Below are positions 55,168 through 64,000 of a DNA stretch of 64,000 nucleotides, piece after piece. The notes beneath the pieces are model-generated. The model ran no database searches. It was given only the letters and a program-made list of their open reading frames with translations, and had not been told where the DNA came from. Every line of letters starts with the position of its first letter. The stretch's first letter is position 1. Origin of the DNA: Pseudobdellovibrionaceae bacterium (lineage in GTDB: Bacteria; Bdellovibrionota; Bdellovibrionia; Bdellovibrionales; Bdellovibrionaceae); contig JABWCN010000001.1 in the NCBI GenBank assembly GCA_013359135.1, positions 62,001 to 126,000 on the forward strand, given 5' to 3'. The position numbers and the translations under genes are program-made.

Positions 55168-55758
55168 TCATTTCGAAATTTCTTTGTCAGTTTTTTTTAT
55201 AACTGCAAAGTTTATCTCACCTGCGCCTGCCTCTGTAACTGTGTACATTATTTTTTTAACGGTCAAGAAGTCAATATCTTTATCTGACTGAATAGTGATT
55301 TTTTTCCAAGATAAAGGATCTTCATCTTTTTCACCTCTGGCACTTCCAACAGCATTCTTAAGCTTACTCTGAAGTTTATCTTCATACTCTTGCTTCGCCT
55401 TAATTAACCCCTGTTGCAACTGATCATATAAGGACTTAATCAACCATTCTTGTTGAGATTGAACTTCTGCAAAAGAAGCCACAGGTGTTTTATCTAAAAG
55501 TATTTCTTTATTTGAAATAGTGATCACAAAGGCCGGTTTTAACTCTTTGATTGATTGAGCTTTAGGTAAAGTTACTTCTTTTGGAGTATAGACCAAAAAA
55601 TCTTTCACATTATAATTTTGTAAAAGAAAAATTGCTAGAACTGTAAACATATCTACCATCGCCGTCAGAGACAGAATGGCTGTAAGACCTCTTTTGCCTT
55701 TTCTTCGGCTAAGAATATTATGATATCTGAATCTTTCACCAGGTCTTTGAATGGGCAT
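55168..55758 (-). CDS. second TolR/ExbD-family protein, module B
   Basis: 196 residues, TM helix about 29-48 with D36 in LTAMVDMFTVLAI. The long periplasmic part includes WKKITIQSDKDIDFLTVKKIMYTVTEAGAGEINFAVIKK. It starts on the base that ends the previous gene (TAATG). Read with its neighbour as the second TolR-type subunit of the motor. Confidence 0.9.
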   Translation of the reverse strand: MPIQRPGERFRYHNILSRRKGKRGLTAILSLTAMVDMFTVLAIFLLQNYNVKDFLVYTPKEVTLPKAQSIKELKPAFVITISNKEILLDKTPVASFAEVQSQQEWLIKSLYDQLQQGLIKAKQEYEDKLQSKLKNAVGSARGEKDEDPLSWKKITIQSDKDIDFLTVKKIMYTVTEAGAGEINFAVIKKTDKEISK

Positions 55759-56234
55759 TAGTAGGGCCCTCCTGTAGCAATAGATATATTAGGAAATCCA
55801 GCTACTAAAAATTGATCCATAGAAATAATTAACTGCTCGTAAGGAATCTGGTCACTCATGCTAACTACACCATCTATTTTCTCTGGATAAAGCTGCTTGA
55901 CCCTCTGCAATTGAGCTACAAGACTAGTATTATCATAGAGATTATTTACTTTTGGTAAAGAGATTATCTGACTCCCTACGGTTAATACATAACCCTCTAG
56001 CTTGACATCTAACTTAAGGGGTATGTCAGCATTCGGTGGTGGCTTAGGAGGATTCATACTGTCATCCTTCTTTGCATACAAAGAACTGCCTATTTGAATC
56101 ATAGAAACTTGAGTCCATACAGCAGTGATCAATAGAAATGTGATCAACACACTCATTAGATCAATGAATGGAACCAAGTTAAGCTCAACACTAACAGCTC
56201 TGCCTCGACCACCGCCGGAATCAATCTGTGCCAT
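55758..56234 (-). CDS. first TolR/ExbD-family protein, module B
   Basis: 158 residues. TM helix about 20-42 with D25 in LVPFIDLMSVLITFLL. Gly-rich start MAQIDSGGGRGRAVSVELN and periplasmic ending DQFLVAGFPNISIATG. Followed without a gap by the second TolR-type gene. Same topology as the module A pair. Confidence 0.92.
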   Translation of the reverse strand: MAQIDSGGGRGRAVSVELNLVPFIDLMSVLITFLLITAVWTQVSMIQIGSSLYAKKDDSMNPPKPPPNADIPLKLDVKLEGYVLTVGSQIISLPKVNNLYDNTSLVAQLQRVKQLYPEKIDGVVSMSDQIPYEQLIISMDQFLVAGFPNISIATGGPY

Positions 56235-56235
56235 T

Positions 56236-56901
56236 TTAGTCCTTTATTTTTTCTCTGTTCGCAACAACCAAATTCAAAAGTGACATACTAGTTTCAATAA
56301 CTTCATTCTCTGTTTTTTGAATTTGATGTTGAAAAACACCGTAAGAAACGATAGCCACAATAGCTACCAACAATCCAAAAGCAGTACAATTTAGAGCGTG
56401 TGAAATACCTTGTGAAAGTAATTGAGCTTTTGTAGCATTATCAGCTTCTGCAACAGCTCTGAAAGAACCAATCATACCTATGATAGTTCCTAAAAGCCCA
56501 GCTAGAACTGCCACGTTACCAAATACAGCTAAAAAAGCAGTCATGCCTTCCACTTTCGGCATTTCCCTCATCACAGCAGCATCCATTGCTACTTGTATTT
56601 CCTCATCAGGTCTTTTGTTCAAAGCTTGAACCAAACCAGCCTTAACCGTATTGGTTAATGGTGAAGGTCTTGAGTCACAATGGGAAATGGCTTGTCTAAT
56701 GTCACCATTAATCACCAAGCGATAAATATTATCAGTAAACTCTCTTTTGTTAACTAAAAGAGAGTTTAGCTTCATCAGTCTTTCCACAACAAGAATAACT
56801 GTTAAGATGGCAAAAACTCCAATGATATACATGACCCAGCCGCCCTCGCAAAAGGCTCTTGCAATAAAACTATTAGGATCACATTGTTGAATAGGGTTCA
56901 C
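56236..56901 (-). CDS. TolQ/ExbB/MotA-family proton channel protein, module B
   Basis: 221 residues, three TM helices (about 21-42, 118-145, 160-190). Family signature VLAGLLGTIIGMIGSFRAVAEAD and the third-helix motif SHALNCTAFGLLVAIVAIVSYG. GTG start at 56901 with AAGGAGGA upstream. Longer N-terminal loop than the module A copy. Confidence 0.93.
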   Translation of the reverse strand: MNPIQQCDPNSFIARAFCEGGWVMYIIGVFAILTVILVVERLMKLNSLLVNKREFTDNIYRLVINGDIRQAISHCDSRPSPLTNTVKAGLVQALNKRPDEEIQVAMDAAVMREMPKVEGMTAFLAVFGNVAVLAGLLGTIIGMIGSFRAVAEADNATKAQLLSQGISHALNCTAFGLLVAIVAIVSYGVFQHQIQKTENEVIETSMSLLNLVVANREKIKD

Positions 56902-56923
56902 TTCTTCCTCCTTGAATTAAACT

Positions 56924-59083
56924 TTATTTATCATTTTTAAAAACAAATGGGTACATAACTTCAGCCGTCGTGTCTTTCGGCGGATCAGGAAACACAATGG
57001 TTGCTAATCTCTCTGCAATACATTTTTCAATTTCAACATTATTAAGTGTTGAACTTGCAACGCGCACATTCTTAGCTACTCCATTAGTTACAATATCCCA
57101 TTTTAACACTACTTTACCTTCAAGAGATCTACGACCTAACTTATCAAGCCGATTTAACTCTTGGTTATAACAACCTCTAATCAAGTTTAAGTTATGCTTT
57201 ATACGTCTTCTAACAGCTTCCTTATCAATAGAACCTTCAAAACTTTCTTCACTGCCACCAGCTTGAATAGCTACAGAAGTTTTATCACCAAAACCATCTG
57301 TAGAGCCATAGGCACTGGTTCCACCACCACGACCTTTTGTTCCAATACCAGCGATACCTTCAGTAGCTGTACCTTTTCCACCTCTGCCTGTATCTTTAAA
57401 CTTAGATCCCAAATCATCTCCAGGACGGTCTTCACCAAAACCAGTAGAACCTGTTGCTTTGTCAGCATTTCCCAAAATATCTCCAGCTCCTTGATAAGCT
57501 TGATCTAACTTAGAACGAACTCCTCCAGAACCAAAGGCACTAAACAAACCAACTTTGTTTATATCTTTAACATCGCTTTGTGCATTTGCCCCTGCAGCAG
57601 CTCCAATTTTAACAGCTCCACCTTGTTTTGTAGAAGTAAACTTTTTCTGTTTATTTTGAGAATTAGGAATAGGAGCGACTTCTGAAGCTTTCTTCGCAAC
57701 CTGTGCCACTTCAGCTTTTTGCTGATTTGTTGTCTTACCTTTTTGAGTTGCTTCTTTATTTTGATCTGCCATTTTCACCTTTTCAGGCTGCTTTGGCGGT
57801 TCAGGAGGCTTCACCTTTACTTCCTCTTTTGGAGGGGGAGGAGGCGGTGGCGGAGGTGGAATCTTCTCTTCTTTGACTTTAGTTTCATTAAATAGCACTT
57901 GGGCTGTATAAGTCGTTTTGTCTTCTTCTGGTAATGGCTGTGCTTTTGAACTCATAGTTGTCACATAGAAAGCTAACATTCCAGATATAATCAAAGCCAG
58001 AATAATGCTACCCATTTCTGAACCAGTCAGCAGTAAAGGTGCAAACGGAACAACACCCGTATTTTCCACAAAACGAACGGCCAAACCGATATTTTTATCA
58101 GGCAAAGTAATAAATAAAACTTCTCCTTGATCAAGCTTCAAAGAGGTTGCCTGAGTCATCCTTTGGGCTTTTCCATTTTTTATTAATTCTTCTTCTTGTA
58201 TTCTGCTTTTTGCAGTAATAACTTCGTATTCACTTCCAGTTGGAACTAAAACTTTAACAACTGAGGAGACTTCCAATAAAGGCCAATTGTTGGGAATAGA
58301 ATTTGAAGGAATGTGAAGCTGTTTATCACTATCTTTTCCTGCTTTAAAGACACCCTTATGTCTAAAGTGGTAACTTTGAACAATTCTTTCATTCCAAATA
58401 ACATTAACCTCAACAACTCCACCTTTTGTAGGACTTAAATAAGACTTAAGACTTTCAATCTGAGTCGGTGGGGCGAACGTCTTCTTGTTTTTATTATCAA
58501 CCTGTGAAGACAACGCCTGTAAATTAGGTTTTGATATTTTTTTATTTGTTAAATCAGAAGCTAGCTGTTTATTAACTTTAGTAGAAGACTTTGGATTCTG
58601 ACTAATATTCAGTGGCTTATCACTCTTAAGTTCCTTATTTTGAATTATTGAATCCTTAGAACTATTTGAAGAATGATCTGTCAATGGTAAAGTCGTGACT
58701 TCTGAATTTTCTTGATTTGAACTTTCAATAGCAGCCACTTGAGTAACTACCGAAACCTCGCCAAGAATCTTGGTAGAAGGCCTTGGGATTCCCACATAAA
58801 ATAAAACTTTAAAATGGCCAATGATCAACTCATCACCAGATAATATTTGTTCATCCAAAACTGCTTGGCCATTTTTAAAGGTACCACTTTGAGATCCTAG
58901 ATCACAAACAAAATACCCGTTTTCCCTACTTTCAATCAGACAATGAATTGGCGAAATCGATTCATCAGCAAGACAAAGCTGAGCTTCAGAGTTCGATCCC
59001 AAGACAATCTGATCGAAAGTGAACTGCTTCACTTCTTTCAGCTGATTGTTTTTATAAACTTTCAATATGACTGGTGGCCTCAA
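56924..59083 (-). CDS. FHA-TM-AgmX protein, module B (gliding-type energy transducer)
   Basis: 719 residues. FHA domain at 5-98 with SPIHC and DLGSQSGTFKNG; a second beta-rich, possibly degenerate FHA-like segment (about 222-342); a TM helix (356-377); ten consecutive Pro (409-418); a Lys/Pro-rich and Gly-rich region; and a C-terminal AgmX/PglI domain (about 625-719) with Cys in RGCYNQEL and EKCIAERL, ending YPFVF. TTG is the apparent start at 59083, overlapping the preceding stop. Close counterpart of the 628-residue protein in module A. Phospho-signal input through FHA is likely (family knowledge). Confidence 0.88.
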   Translation of the reverse strand: MRPPVILKVYKNNQLKEVKQFTFDQIVLGSNSEAQLCLADESISPIHCLIESRENGYFVCDLGSQSGTFKNGQAVLDEQILSGDELIIGHFKVLFYVGIPRPSTKILGEVSVVTQVAAIESSNQENSEVTTLPLTDHSSNSSKDSIIQNKELKSDKPLNISQNPKSSTKVNKQLASDLTNKKISKPNLQALSSQVDNKNKKTFAPPTQIESLKSYLSPTKGGVVEVNVIWNERIVQSYHFRHKGVFKAGKDSDKQLHIPSNSIPNNWPLLEVSSVVKVLVPTGSEYEVITAKSRIQEEELIKNGKAQRMTQATSLKLDQGEVLFITLPDKNIGLAVRFVENTGVVPFAPLLLTGSEMGSIILALIISGMLAFYVTTMSSKAQPLPEEDKTTYTAQVLFNETKVKEEKIPPPPPPPPPPKEEVKVKPPEPPKQPEKVKMADQNKEATQKGKTTNQQKAEVAQVAKKASEVAPIPNSQNKQKKFTSTKQGGAVKIGAAAGANAQSDVKDINKVGLFSAFGSGGVRSKLDQAYQGAGDILGNADKATGSTGFGEDRPGDDLGSKFKDTGRGGKGTATEGIAGIGTKGRGGGTSAYGSTDGFGDKTSVAIQAGGSEESFEGSIDKEAVRRRIKHNLNLIRGCYNQELNRLDKLGRRSLEGKVVLKWDIVTNGVAKNVRVASSTLNNVEIEKCIAERLATIVFPDPPKDTTAEVMYPFVFKNDK

Positions 59084-59373
59084 TTAACACCCCGAACCCG
59101 CTGTACATCTTCCGATGTTTTTCTCATTTCAGGCAAAAAATTTTCCCTCAATTTAATTAGCCGTTTGTAGTTAAAATTTTTCTTCTGAAAGAGGTAAAAA
59201 AGTTCTGGTTTCTGAGTCGAACCTTCTACTAATTCATCTTCAAAATTTAACGTGGCCTTTTTATCTTTTATCTTTACATAGTTAGATTTGTTAGTCACGT
59301 TTGTTGACTGTGAATAACTATACCAAGGTCCTAATAAATGAAGTAGTATTAAAAAATATTTTAGCCCCCTCAT
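59080..59373 (-). CDS. small secreted protein of module B, paralog of 44737-45105
   Basis: 97 residues with a signal segment (about 5-22) and the conserved patch TLNFEDELVEGSTQKPELFYLFQKK, followed by an Arg/Lys-rich tail LIKLRENFLPEMRK. It overlaps both neighbours by 4 bases. Resembles Myxococcus CglF-type proteins; moderate certainty. Confidence 0.75.
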   Translation of the reverse strand: MRGLKYFLILLHLLGPWYSYSQSTNVTNKSNYVKIKDKKATLNFEDELVEGSTQKPELFYLFQKKNFNYKRLIKLRENFLPEMRKTSEDVQRVRGVN

Positions 59374-60260
59374 TTGTTTTCCTTTCTTGCTATTAGCTCT
59401 AACTCTTGAAACTTACTTCTTGATTCCTCTGGAACACCAACAAACTTTAATCTTTGAATCAATTCCAAAGCTTCAGGAAATTTTTTTTGATGATCGACAA
59501 GAAGAACTAAATAATTAAAAAGTATCTCTTTATTCTGATTGTTATCTTTCAAAGCCTCATTATAAACTGCGCTTGCTTTTTCATACTTGCCAACACCAAC
59601 TAAAGAAACAGCATAATTACTTAAAAACCTTGGATCTTTATTACCTTTTTTGTATGGAATCTCAAAAGCCATCACTGCTTTCTCAAAGTCGTTATTTTTA
59701 ACATACTGACTACCCACATTTAAGGAACTAACTGAATCATTTGGATTTATTTCTAGTGCTTTTTTAAAGTACTTTATAGCTTCCATTTTTTCATCAACAG
59801 CCAAACTTAGAATTCCCAAATTTGAATAAACTTCATAATTAGGACTAGCGGCATTTACTTTTAATGCTCTCATCAATAAACTTTTCGATAAACCAAACTG
59901 TCCTTTTTTATAATAAACCATAGCCAATGAGTTTAATGCCTTAACATCATTTGCGTTTTGCATTAGAATTCTGGAGCTTTCCTTCAAAATACTTTCTTCA
60001 TCTTGATTTTTAATATAGGAATTCAAAGTATCATAAGGAGAAATTTCATTTTTCTTTTGAGTTGGTGATTCTAGAATCACAGCTTTTTTAATTTCTTTTT
60101 TTCCAACTTTACTAATAGAAGAATCTTCAACAATTGGCTCTGAACTCATGGTAGTTTTTGAAACAACACCCTCTGCGTCTGACTTTTTATTTTGGGTTGA
60201 ACAAGAAACAGCTAAAACACATACCAAAAACAAAATAAATTTAAATAAATTCATTTTCAT
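59370..60260 (-). CDS. TPR lipoprotein, module B
   Basis: About 296 residues. Signal peptide ending VLAVSCSTQ, an atypical but likely lipobox. A linker and five to six TPR units follow from about 75 (for example VYYKKGQFGLSKSLLMRALKV; YFKKALEINPNDS). I chose ATG at 60260, overlapping the preceding stop by 4 bases (ATGA), over the longer ATG at 60272. The visible part of module A has no direct counterpart of this size. Confidence 0.8.
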   Translation of the reverse strand: MKMNLFKFILFLVCVLAVSCSTQNKKSDAEGVVSKTTMSSEPIVEDSSISKVGKKEIKKAVILESPTQKKNEISPYDTLNSYIKNQDEESILKESSRILMQNANDVKALNSLAMVYYKKGQFGLSKSLLMRALKVNAASPNYEVYSNLGILSLAVDEKMEAIKYFKKALEINPNDSVSSLNVGSQYVKNNDFEKAVMAFEIPYKKGNKDPRFLSNYAVSLVGVGKYEKASAVYNEALKDNNQNKEILFNYLVLLVDHQKKFPEALELIQRLKFVGVPEESRSKFQELELIARKENK

Positions 60261-63200
60261 AATGACATCCAATTCACGAACCTTATATCAAATTTGATTT
60301 CGCTTGAGTTATAGTATTTCTTACTGTCAATTTTACTCATAAATCTTAAAGATTTTTCAAAATCTGGATTAAAAGCTTCAAATTCATAAGCCCTTTCAAC
60401 AGCAGATTTATGACTCTCTTTAGCTCTATTAAGAAATGGTTCTGCCAACTTGGGAAGAGTTTCTTTATACTGTTTTTCAAGATCAGCACCTAATCCCTTA
60501 GGAATTGGCGAGGTAACAATTGCATTAGCCATATGTTCGTTAGCTTCTCCTAAAAGTGACAATGAGCTTACAATTTCATTTGGGCTGTTCAACTTCACTA
60601 CCTCATTTAGGTCTTTATTTAATTTATTGAGCAAACTAATTTTCTCATCAACAGCCTTTTTCTGCTTGTCAGACTGAGCCGGAATTTTGATTTCCTTCAT
60701 ATCTTGATAGACTTCTTTAGCTTTTTTGAGTTTAACCATAGCAACCCACTTGTTACCTACAGCTTTTTTACTTTCTGGAAGTTTTTTGTAAACTGAAATA
60801 AGCTTATCCTCCCACTGATAGAACTGACTCGAGCCTTTCATAACGTATATCTGTGCCATCCAATAATAGGATTCAATTAACTTTTCTGCATTGGATGGAT
60901 TGTTTTCAATATACTCTTTATATTTATCCTGTGCTTTACTTAATTGATTTGTCTTCCTGTAAAGCTCAGCTAGGGTAAACATCAAATCTAACTTTTCTTG
61001 CCATTTTTTTACATTTTCATAATATTCTTCATAGTCTTTAATTGCTAAAGAATACTGTCCCATTGACTCTCTCATTAAGGCTATATTGTATAAGTAGTTT
61101 GCATTTGCTTTTGCTTTTGGATCATCTTTTATAAGCTGTCTATAGAGTTTTATGGATTCATCAAATAGAGCCGAATCTTGATAAAGTTTCGCAACAAAAA
61201 GCTTAGATTTGTATTTAAGATCTTTTTTATCTTGATTTGACTTTAATACTTCTAAATAAGCATTCTTAGCTTTTTCATTTTGTCCTGATTTTTCATAATT
61301 TACACCTGCATTATAAACAGCAACAATAGCCAAAGATGATTTTGGATTATTTTTAGCAAAAGCAACAAAGGTATCAGCACTTTCGCTGAGCTTACCTTCT
61401 TGTTCAAAATCTTGCGCTTTTTTAAAACTAGCTTTTTCTAATACTCCTTTAATATCTTCTCCAGCTTTGGTATTAGCTAGATTTTCATTTTTCAAAAGCT
61501 CTGTAGCTGCTGACTCAAGACCTATATAATCTTTCTTAAGATTATATATATCTAACAAGAGATTCGCTGAGTATTCAGCATATTTTGTATTAGGATATTT
61601 ATTAACAATTTCTTTAAATATTTTATTCGCATCTTCAAAGTAGTTATATTGATACAATAATCGACCTTGCCTAAATTTAATTTCAGGGACTTTTTTAGAA
61701 TTAGGAAGCTTTTCTATATACCAGTTAGAGGCTTTTATAAACCTTTCAACCGTTGGACTTAAAGGAATTGGATCTAATTTATCAGAGTTTCTTTTAGCCA
61801 ATTCTTTGTCGTCAGGCAAACTTTTCTCGACCGCAATTAACAAATTAGAAGCTGCATTTTCATAAAACTTACTCTGAGGCGCATTATCAACGATCCACTT
61901 ATACTGAACCCCGGCTTCATCAAAATTCCTCATATCATAAAGTAATTCACCATAGTAAAAATGCATATCTGAACTTTGAGGAAAATTTAAGAACTCACTT
62001 AAATATAACTTATATCCATCTAAAGCCATCGTCTGAGAGTTTTTTGTTCTAGAGTTTTGAGCTGTTTGATGCTGTTGCAAAGTCCAATTTCGCAAAGTTT
62101 TTTCTCTGAGTTTCATGGAATTATCAACCAATTCGACATTTGATTGATTAGCCTGGTACCAAGAGCTTGTAGGACCATAATCTTTAATCCAGCGATAGAG
62201 TTCGTTTCTAAATGCTGGTGAGTTTTTAGAGTAAAAATATACCTGCACAATCTGATACTGATATTCAAAAGCTTTAGAATTGTTAGGGTTCAAAGAAATC
62301 AAATACTTAAAAGCATTATGAGCTGCCTCTTTTTGACCTTTATCAAGATAATAATAGGCTAACTTTTCCATATAAGCCAGTGACTGATCACCAACTAATT
62401 CTTTGAAATAATCGGCTGCTTGCTCTGGTTCCCCTGCTGCCGCATAAAATACTACGATATCTCTTAACGCTTCAACTTCTAGTTTAGCTTTCGCATGCTT
62501 ACGGCTATCATTATCATTAGCTTGACGACTTTGTTTGATAATATACTCCATATATTTAAGAGCTTCGTTGTGTCTTCCCAGACGGTACAAGCACCATGCT
62601 CCTTTATAAGTCGCCATAGCATTTAAATTGTGTCTTTTATTTTTTATCACCGGTGCATAACGTTTATACGCATCTTTCCACTTCTCTTTTTCAAAAAAAT
62701 ACTCTCCCAGAGCAAAATTAGACTCATCTACAAACGGACTGTGAGGATAATTATCAGCAAGTCGGGCATAATATTTTTCTCCCTTATCCGGCTGACCTAA
62801 TTCAAAATAATTAAAACCTAAAAAATACAACGCTTGTGGGATTTTTGGATCATTAGTAAAATCTTTTTCAAACCACTCATACAATTGAACAGATTTTTGA
62901 AAATAACTTTTTGCCTCTGCGGTATCAAGCTCTGGCTTTTCTTTTGTTTTTCCCTGATTAAAAAGATTTAGTTTTCTATCAAACTCTTTTTGTCTTCGAT
63001 AATCTATGAGAGAACCTTTTTCGACGTACAATTCAGCAAGACGTAACCACAATTCTCCACGATTATTTGACTCTCTGAATTTCTTGGTTAGTTTATACAG
63101 CTCTTGAATTTGCTGATCTAAAACTCGTTCATACTCAGCTGTCTGAGAAATATTCTCGGACTGAATGATTTCATACGATTTAACTGGCTTAATGACATCC

Positions 63201-63421
63201 AAATTATGTTCTACTACAGGACGTTCAAACTGAATCTCATTGTTCTTTGGAATGTTAATTTTATTCTTTACACTCTGAGAAAGTTTACCACCTCTATTTT
63301 GCATATTAACCTGAGACAGTAATTCCCCAACAGTCTTCTTACTTTTCGCATAAGTTCCTGTCACCATAAGGTTTAAAATAAAAATAGTACTCAAGAGTTT
63401 TTTGGTATTTTTAATTTTCAT
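60257..63421 (-). CDS. large periplasmic TPR protein, module B
   Basis: 1054 residues. Signal peptide (about 1-25, MVTGTYA), then many TPR units (for example ALYFLGFNYFELGQPDKGEKYYARLADNYPHSP near 195-230). The C-terminus has SPIPKGLGADLEKQYKETLPKLAEPFL, as in the 1017-residue protein of module A. Probably a scaffold of the motor complex in the periplasm. Overlaps the next TPR gene by 4 bases. Confidence 0.83.
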   Translation of the reverse strand: MKIKNTKKLLSTIFILNLMVTGTYAKSKKTVGELLSQVNMQNRGGKLSQSVKNKINIPKNNEIQFERPVVEHNLDVIKPVKSYEIIQSENISQTAEYERVLDQQIQELYKLTKKFRESNNRGELWLRLAELYVEKGSLIDYRRQKEFDRKLNLFNQGKTKEKPELDTAEAKSYFQKSVQLYEWFEKDFTNDPKIPQALYFLGFNYFELGQPDKGEKYYARLADNYPHSPFVDESNFALGEYFFEKEKWKDAYKRYAPVIKNKRHNLNAMATYKGAWCLYRLGRHNEALKYMEYIIKQSRQANDNDSRKHAKAKLEVEALRDIVVFYAAAGEPEQAADYFKELVGDQSLAYMEKLAYYYLDKGQKEAAHNAFKYLISLNPNNSKAFEYQYQIVQVYFYSKNSPAFRNELYRWIKDYGPTSSWYQANQSNVELVDNSMKLREKTLRNWTLQQHQTAQNSRTKNSQTMALDGYKLYLSEFLNFPQSSDMHFYYGELLYDMRNFDEAGVQYKWIVDNAPQSKFYENAASNLLIAVEKSLPDDKELAKRNSDKLDPIPLSPTVERFIKASNWYIEKLPNSKKVPEIKFRQGRLLYQYNYFEDANKIFKEIVNKYPNTKYAEYSANLLLDIYNLKKDYIGLESAATELLKNENLANTKAGEDIKGVLEKASFKKAQDFEQEGKLSESADTFVAFAKNNPKSSLAIVAVYNAGVNYEKSGQNEKAKNAYLEVLKSNQDKKDLKYKSKLFVAKLYQDSALFDESIKLYRQLIKDDPKAKANANYLYNIALMRESMGQYSLAIKDYEEYYENVKKWQEKLDLMFTLAELYRKTNQLSKAQDKYKEYIENNPSNAEKLIESYYWMAQIYVMKGSSQFYQWEDKLISVYKKLPESKKAVGNKWVAMVKLKKAKEVYQDMKEIKIPAQSDKQKKAVDEKISLLNKLNKDLNEVVKLNSPNEIVSSLSLLGEANEHMANAIVTSPIPKGLGADLEKQYKETLPKLAEPFLNRAKESHKSAVERAYEFEAFNPDFEKSLRFMSKIDSKKYYNSSEIKFDIRFVNWMSL

Positions 63422-63424
63422 ATA

Positions 63425-64000
63425 TTACTCACAGCTTTGCTTTCCAAGATAGTGATAATTACCGATCTCATCTAACCAAAACTCACCTTTAAATGGATAA
63501 AACTCAAATCCATTCTCAATGTAAAACTCTCTATCTATTTGATTATCAATAGTGTTTGGTAAATCTCGCCCTGCAATTTTCTTTCTTAACGTCTCCTTTT
63601 TACCATTAATCATTTCGTAACGAATAAAACTTGCCTGTTCAAATAGATCTTGCAGCTCATCTTTCATATTTTGCAGATGAGCTTTAACCATATCACCAAT
63701 TAAAACTTTTGTGTTTTTGATCCGTGTATTCAGCACTCGAACTGAATACTGTCCTAATCCAGAACTGCGGAACCCTCCACTATTTTCAATTGCATTTTTT
63801 TCCTCTTGAATTCTCCTCAAATAACTCAAGCTTCTTCTAACATCACCTTCTTCTGCAATATTTTTTAAAACCATATATGGTAACTTTAAACCAACTAACA
63901 GATCCTCTTGCCTTTTGACTGACAGTTTTTTTTCTAGCTCTTGATAGTAAGACATTGATTCAGAGCTATTGCCAAGGAACGAGCCAATTTTAATCTTCAC
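63425..64000 (-). CDS. TPR-type protein with WLDEIG motif, module B (5' end beyond the window)
   Basis: The last 191 residues are visible; the start lies beyond the right edge. Helical, with two coiled-coil stretches, ending in GEFWLDEIGNYHYLGKQSC, the same motif as the 395-residue protein of module A. The gap to the next gene is 3 bases. Function unknown. Confidence 0.75.
   Translation of the reverse strand: MKIKIGSFLGNSSESMSYYQELEKKLSVKRQEDLLVGLKLPYMVLKNIAEEGDVRRSLSYLRRIQEEKNAIENSGGFRSSGLGQYSVRVLNTRIKNTKVLIGDMVKAHLQNMKDELQDLFEQASFIRYEMINGKKETLRKKIAGRDLPNTIDNQIDREFYIENGFEFYPFKGEFWLDEIGNYHYLGKQSCE

Noticed and set aside
57830-57870. C-rich tract coding for ten Pro in the module B AgmX protein, as a slippage site
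   Set aside because: The Pro codons are mixed (CCA, CCT, CCG, CCC), so it is not a pure repeat; poly-Pro is normal in TonB-like linkers.
1-64000. tRNA, rRNA, CRISPR arrays, insertion sequences, prophage attachment sites
   Set aside because: Intergenic spaces are short and none shows a cloverleaf, spaced direct repeats, transposase frames or terminal repeats; the Xer-type gene looks like a housekeeping copy.

Overview
The window is about 64 kb of AT-rich bacterial chromosome. It is almost fully coding, has no gap above about 215 bases, and shows no tRNA, rRNA, insertion sequence or CRISPR array. The gene content points to a Gram-negative, gliding and pilus-bearing bacterium of the Bdellovibrionota (Bdellovibrio or Bacteriovorax type). 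The reasons are two gliding-type envelope motor operons (TolQ/TolR/FHA-AgmX/TPR), a complete pilDMNOPQ set, LPS transport genes, many secreted proteases and hydrolases, and a short-intergenic, AT-rich layout. The genus is inferred, not proven.

Layout, left to right. 1-560: start of a sigma-54 activator running off the left edge. 756-1688: XerC/D-type recombinase. 1703-5687: recO with an unrecognised partner, an outer-membrane barrel protein and a YiiX-type cysteine hydrolase. 5885-12193: nuoB-CD-E-F-G-I, the peripheral arm of complex I only. 12378-14417: methyltransferase, then a GbsR/MarR-type regulator and a DCC thiol-oxidoreductase-like gene that diverge from a perfect palindrome. 14463-18790: an unknown gene, an NlpC/P60-like secreted hydrolase pair and a subtilase. 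18932-25586: type IV pilus operon pilD-M-N-O-P-Q plus a lipoprotein, all on the minus strand. 25623-26204: lipoprotein with seven Cys-pair repeats. 26230-28709: ABC-2 exporter plus a PhnD-like binding protein. 28734-34625: pyrB-carA-unknown-carB, the first steps of pyrimidine synthesis. 34708-36910: three consecutive type I signal peptidase genes, the last lacking the catalytic Lys. 37099-41673: apt, an MTA/SAH-nucleosidase-like gene, hpf, metK, lepA. 41794-42837: GYF_2-like/PilZ protein.

42846-64000 (minus strand) is the most striking region. Two paralogous gliding-type modules lie head to tail, separated by rpoN-lptB-lptC. Each has a TolQ/ExbB-type proton channel with two TolR/ExbD-type partners, an FHA-TM-AgmX protein, a small secreted protein, a large TPR protein of about 1000 residues, and a TPR protein ending in a WLDEIG...GK..C motif. 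Gene order differs between the modules: TolQRR comes first in one and last in the other. By analogy with the Agl/Glt machinery of Myxococcus they should form proton-driven, envelope-spanning motors. Pili, gliding motors, c-di-GMP sensing (PilZ), LPS transport, multiple signal peptidases and secreted hydrolases together fit a surface-motile predatory or epibiotic lifestyle (inference).

Several start codons were moved from the longest possible ORF to the start with a good ribosome binding site. These cases are stated in the entries.
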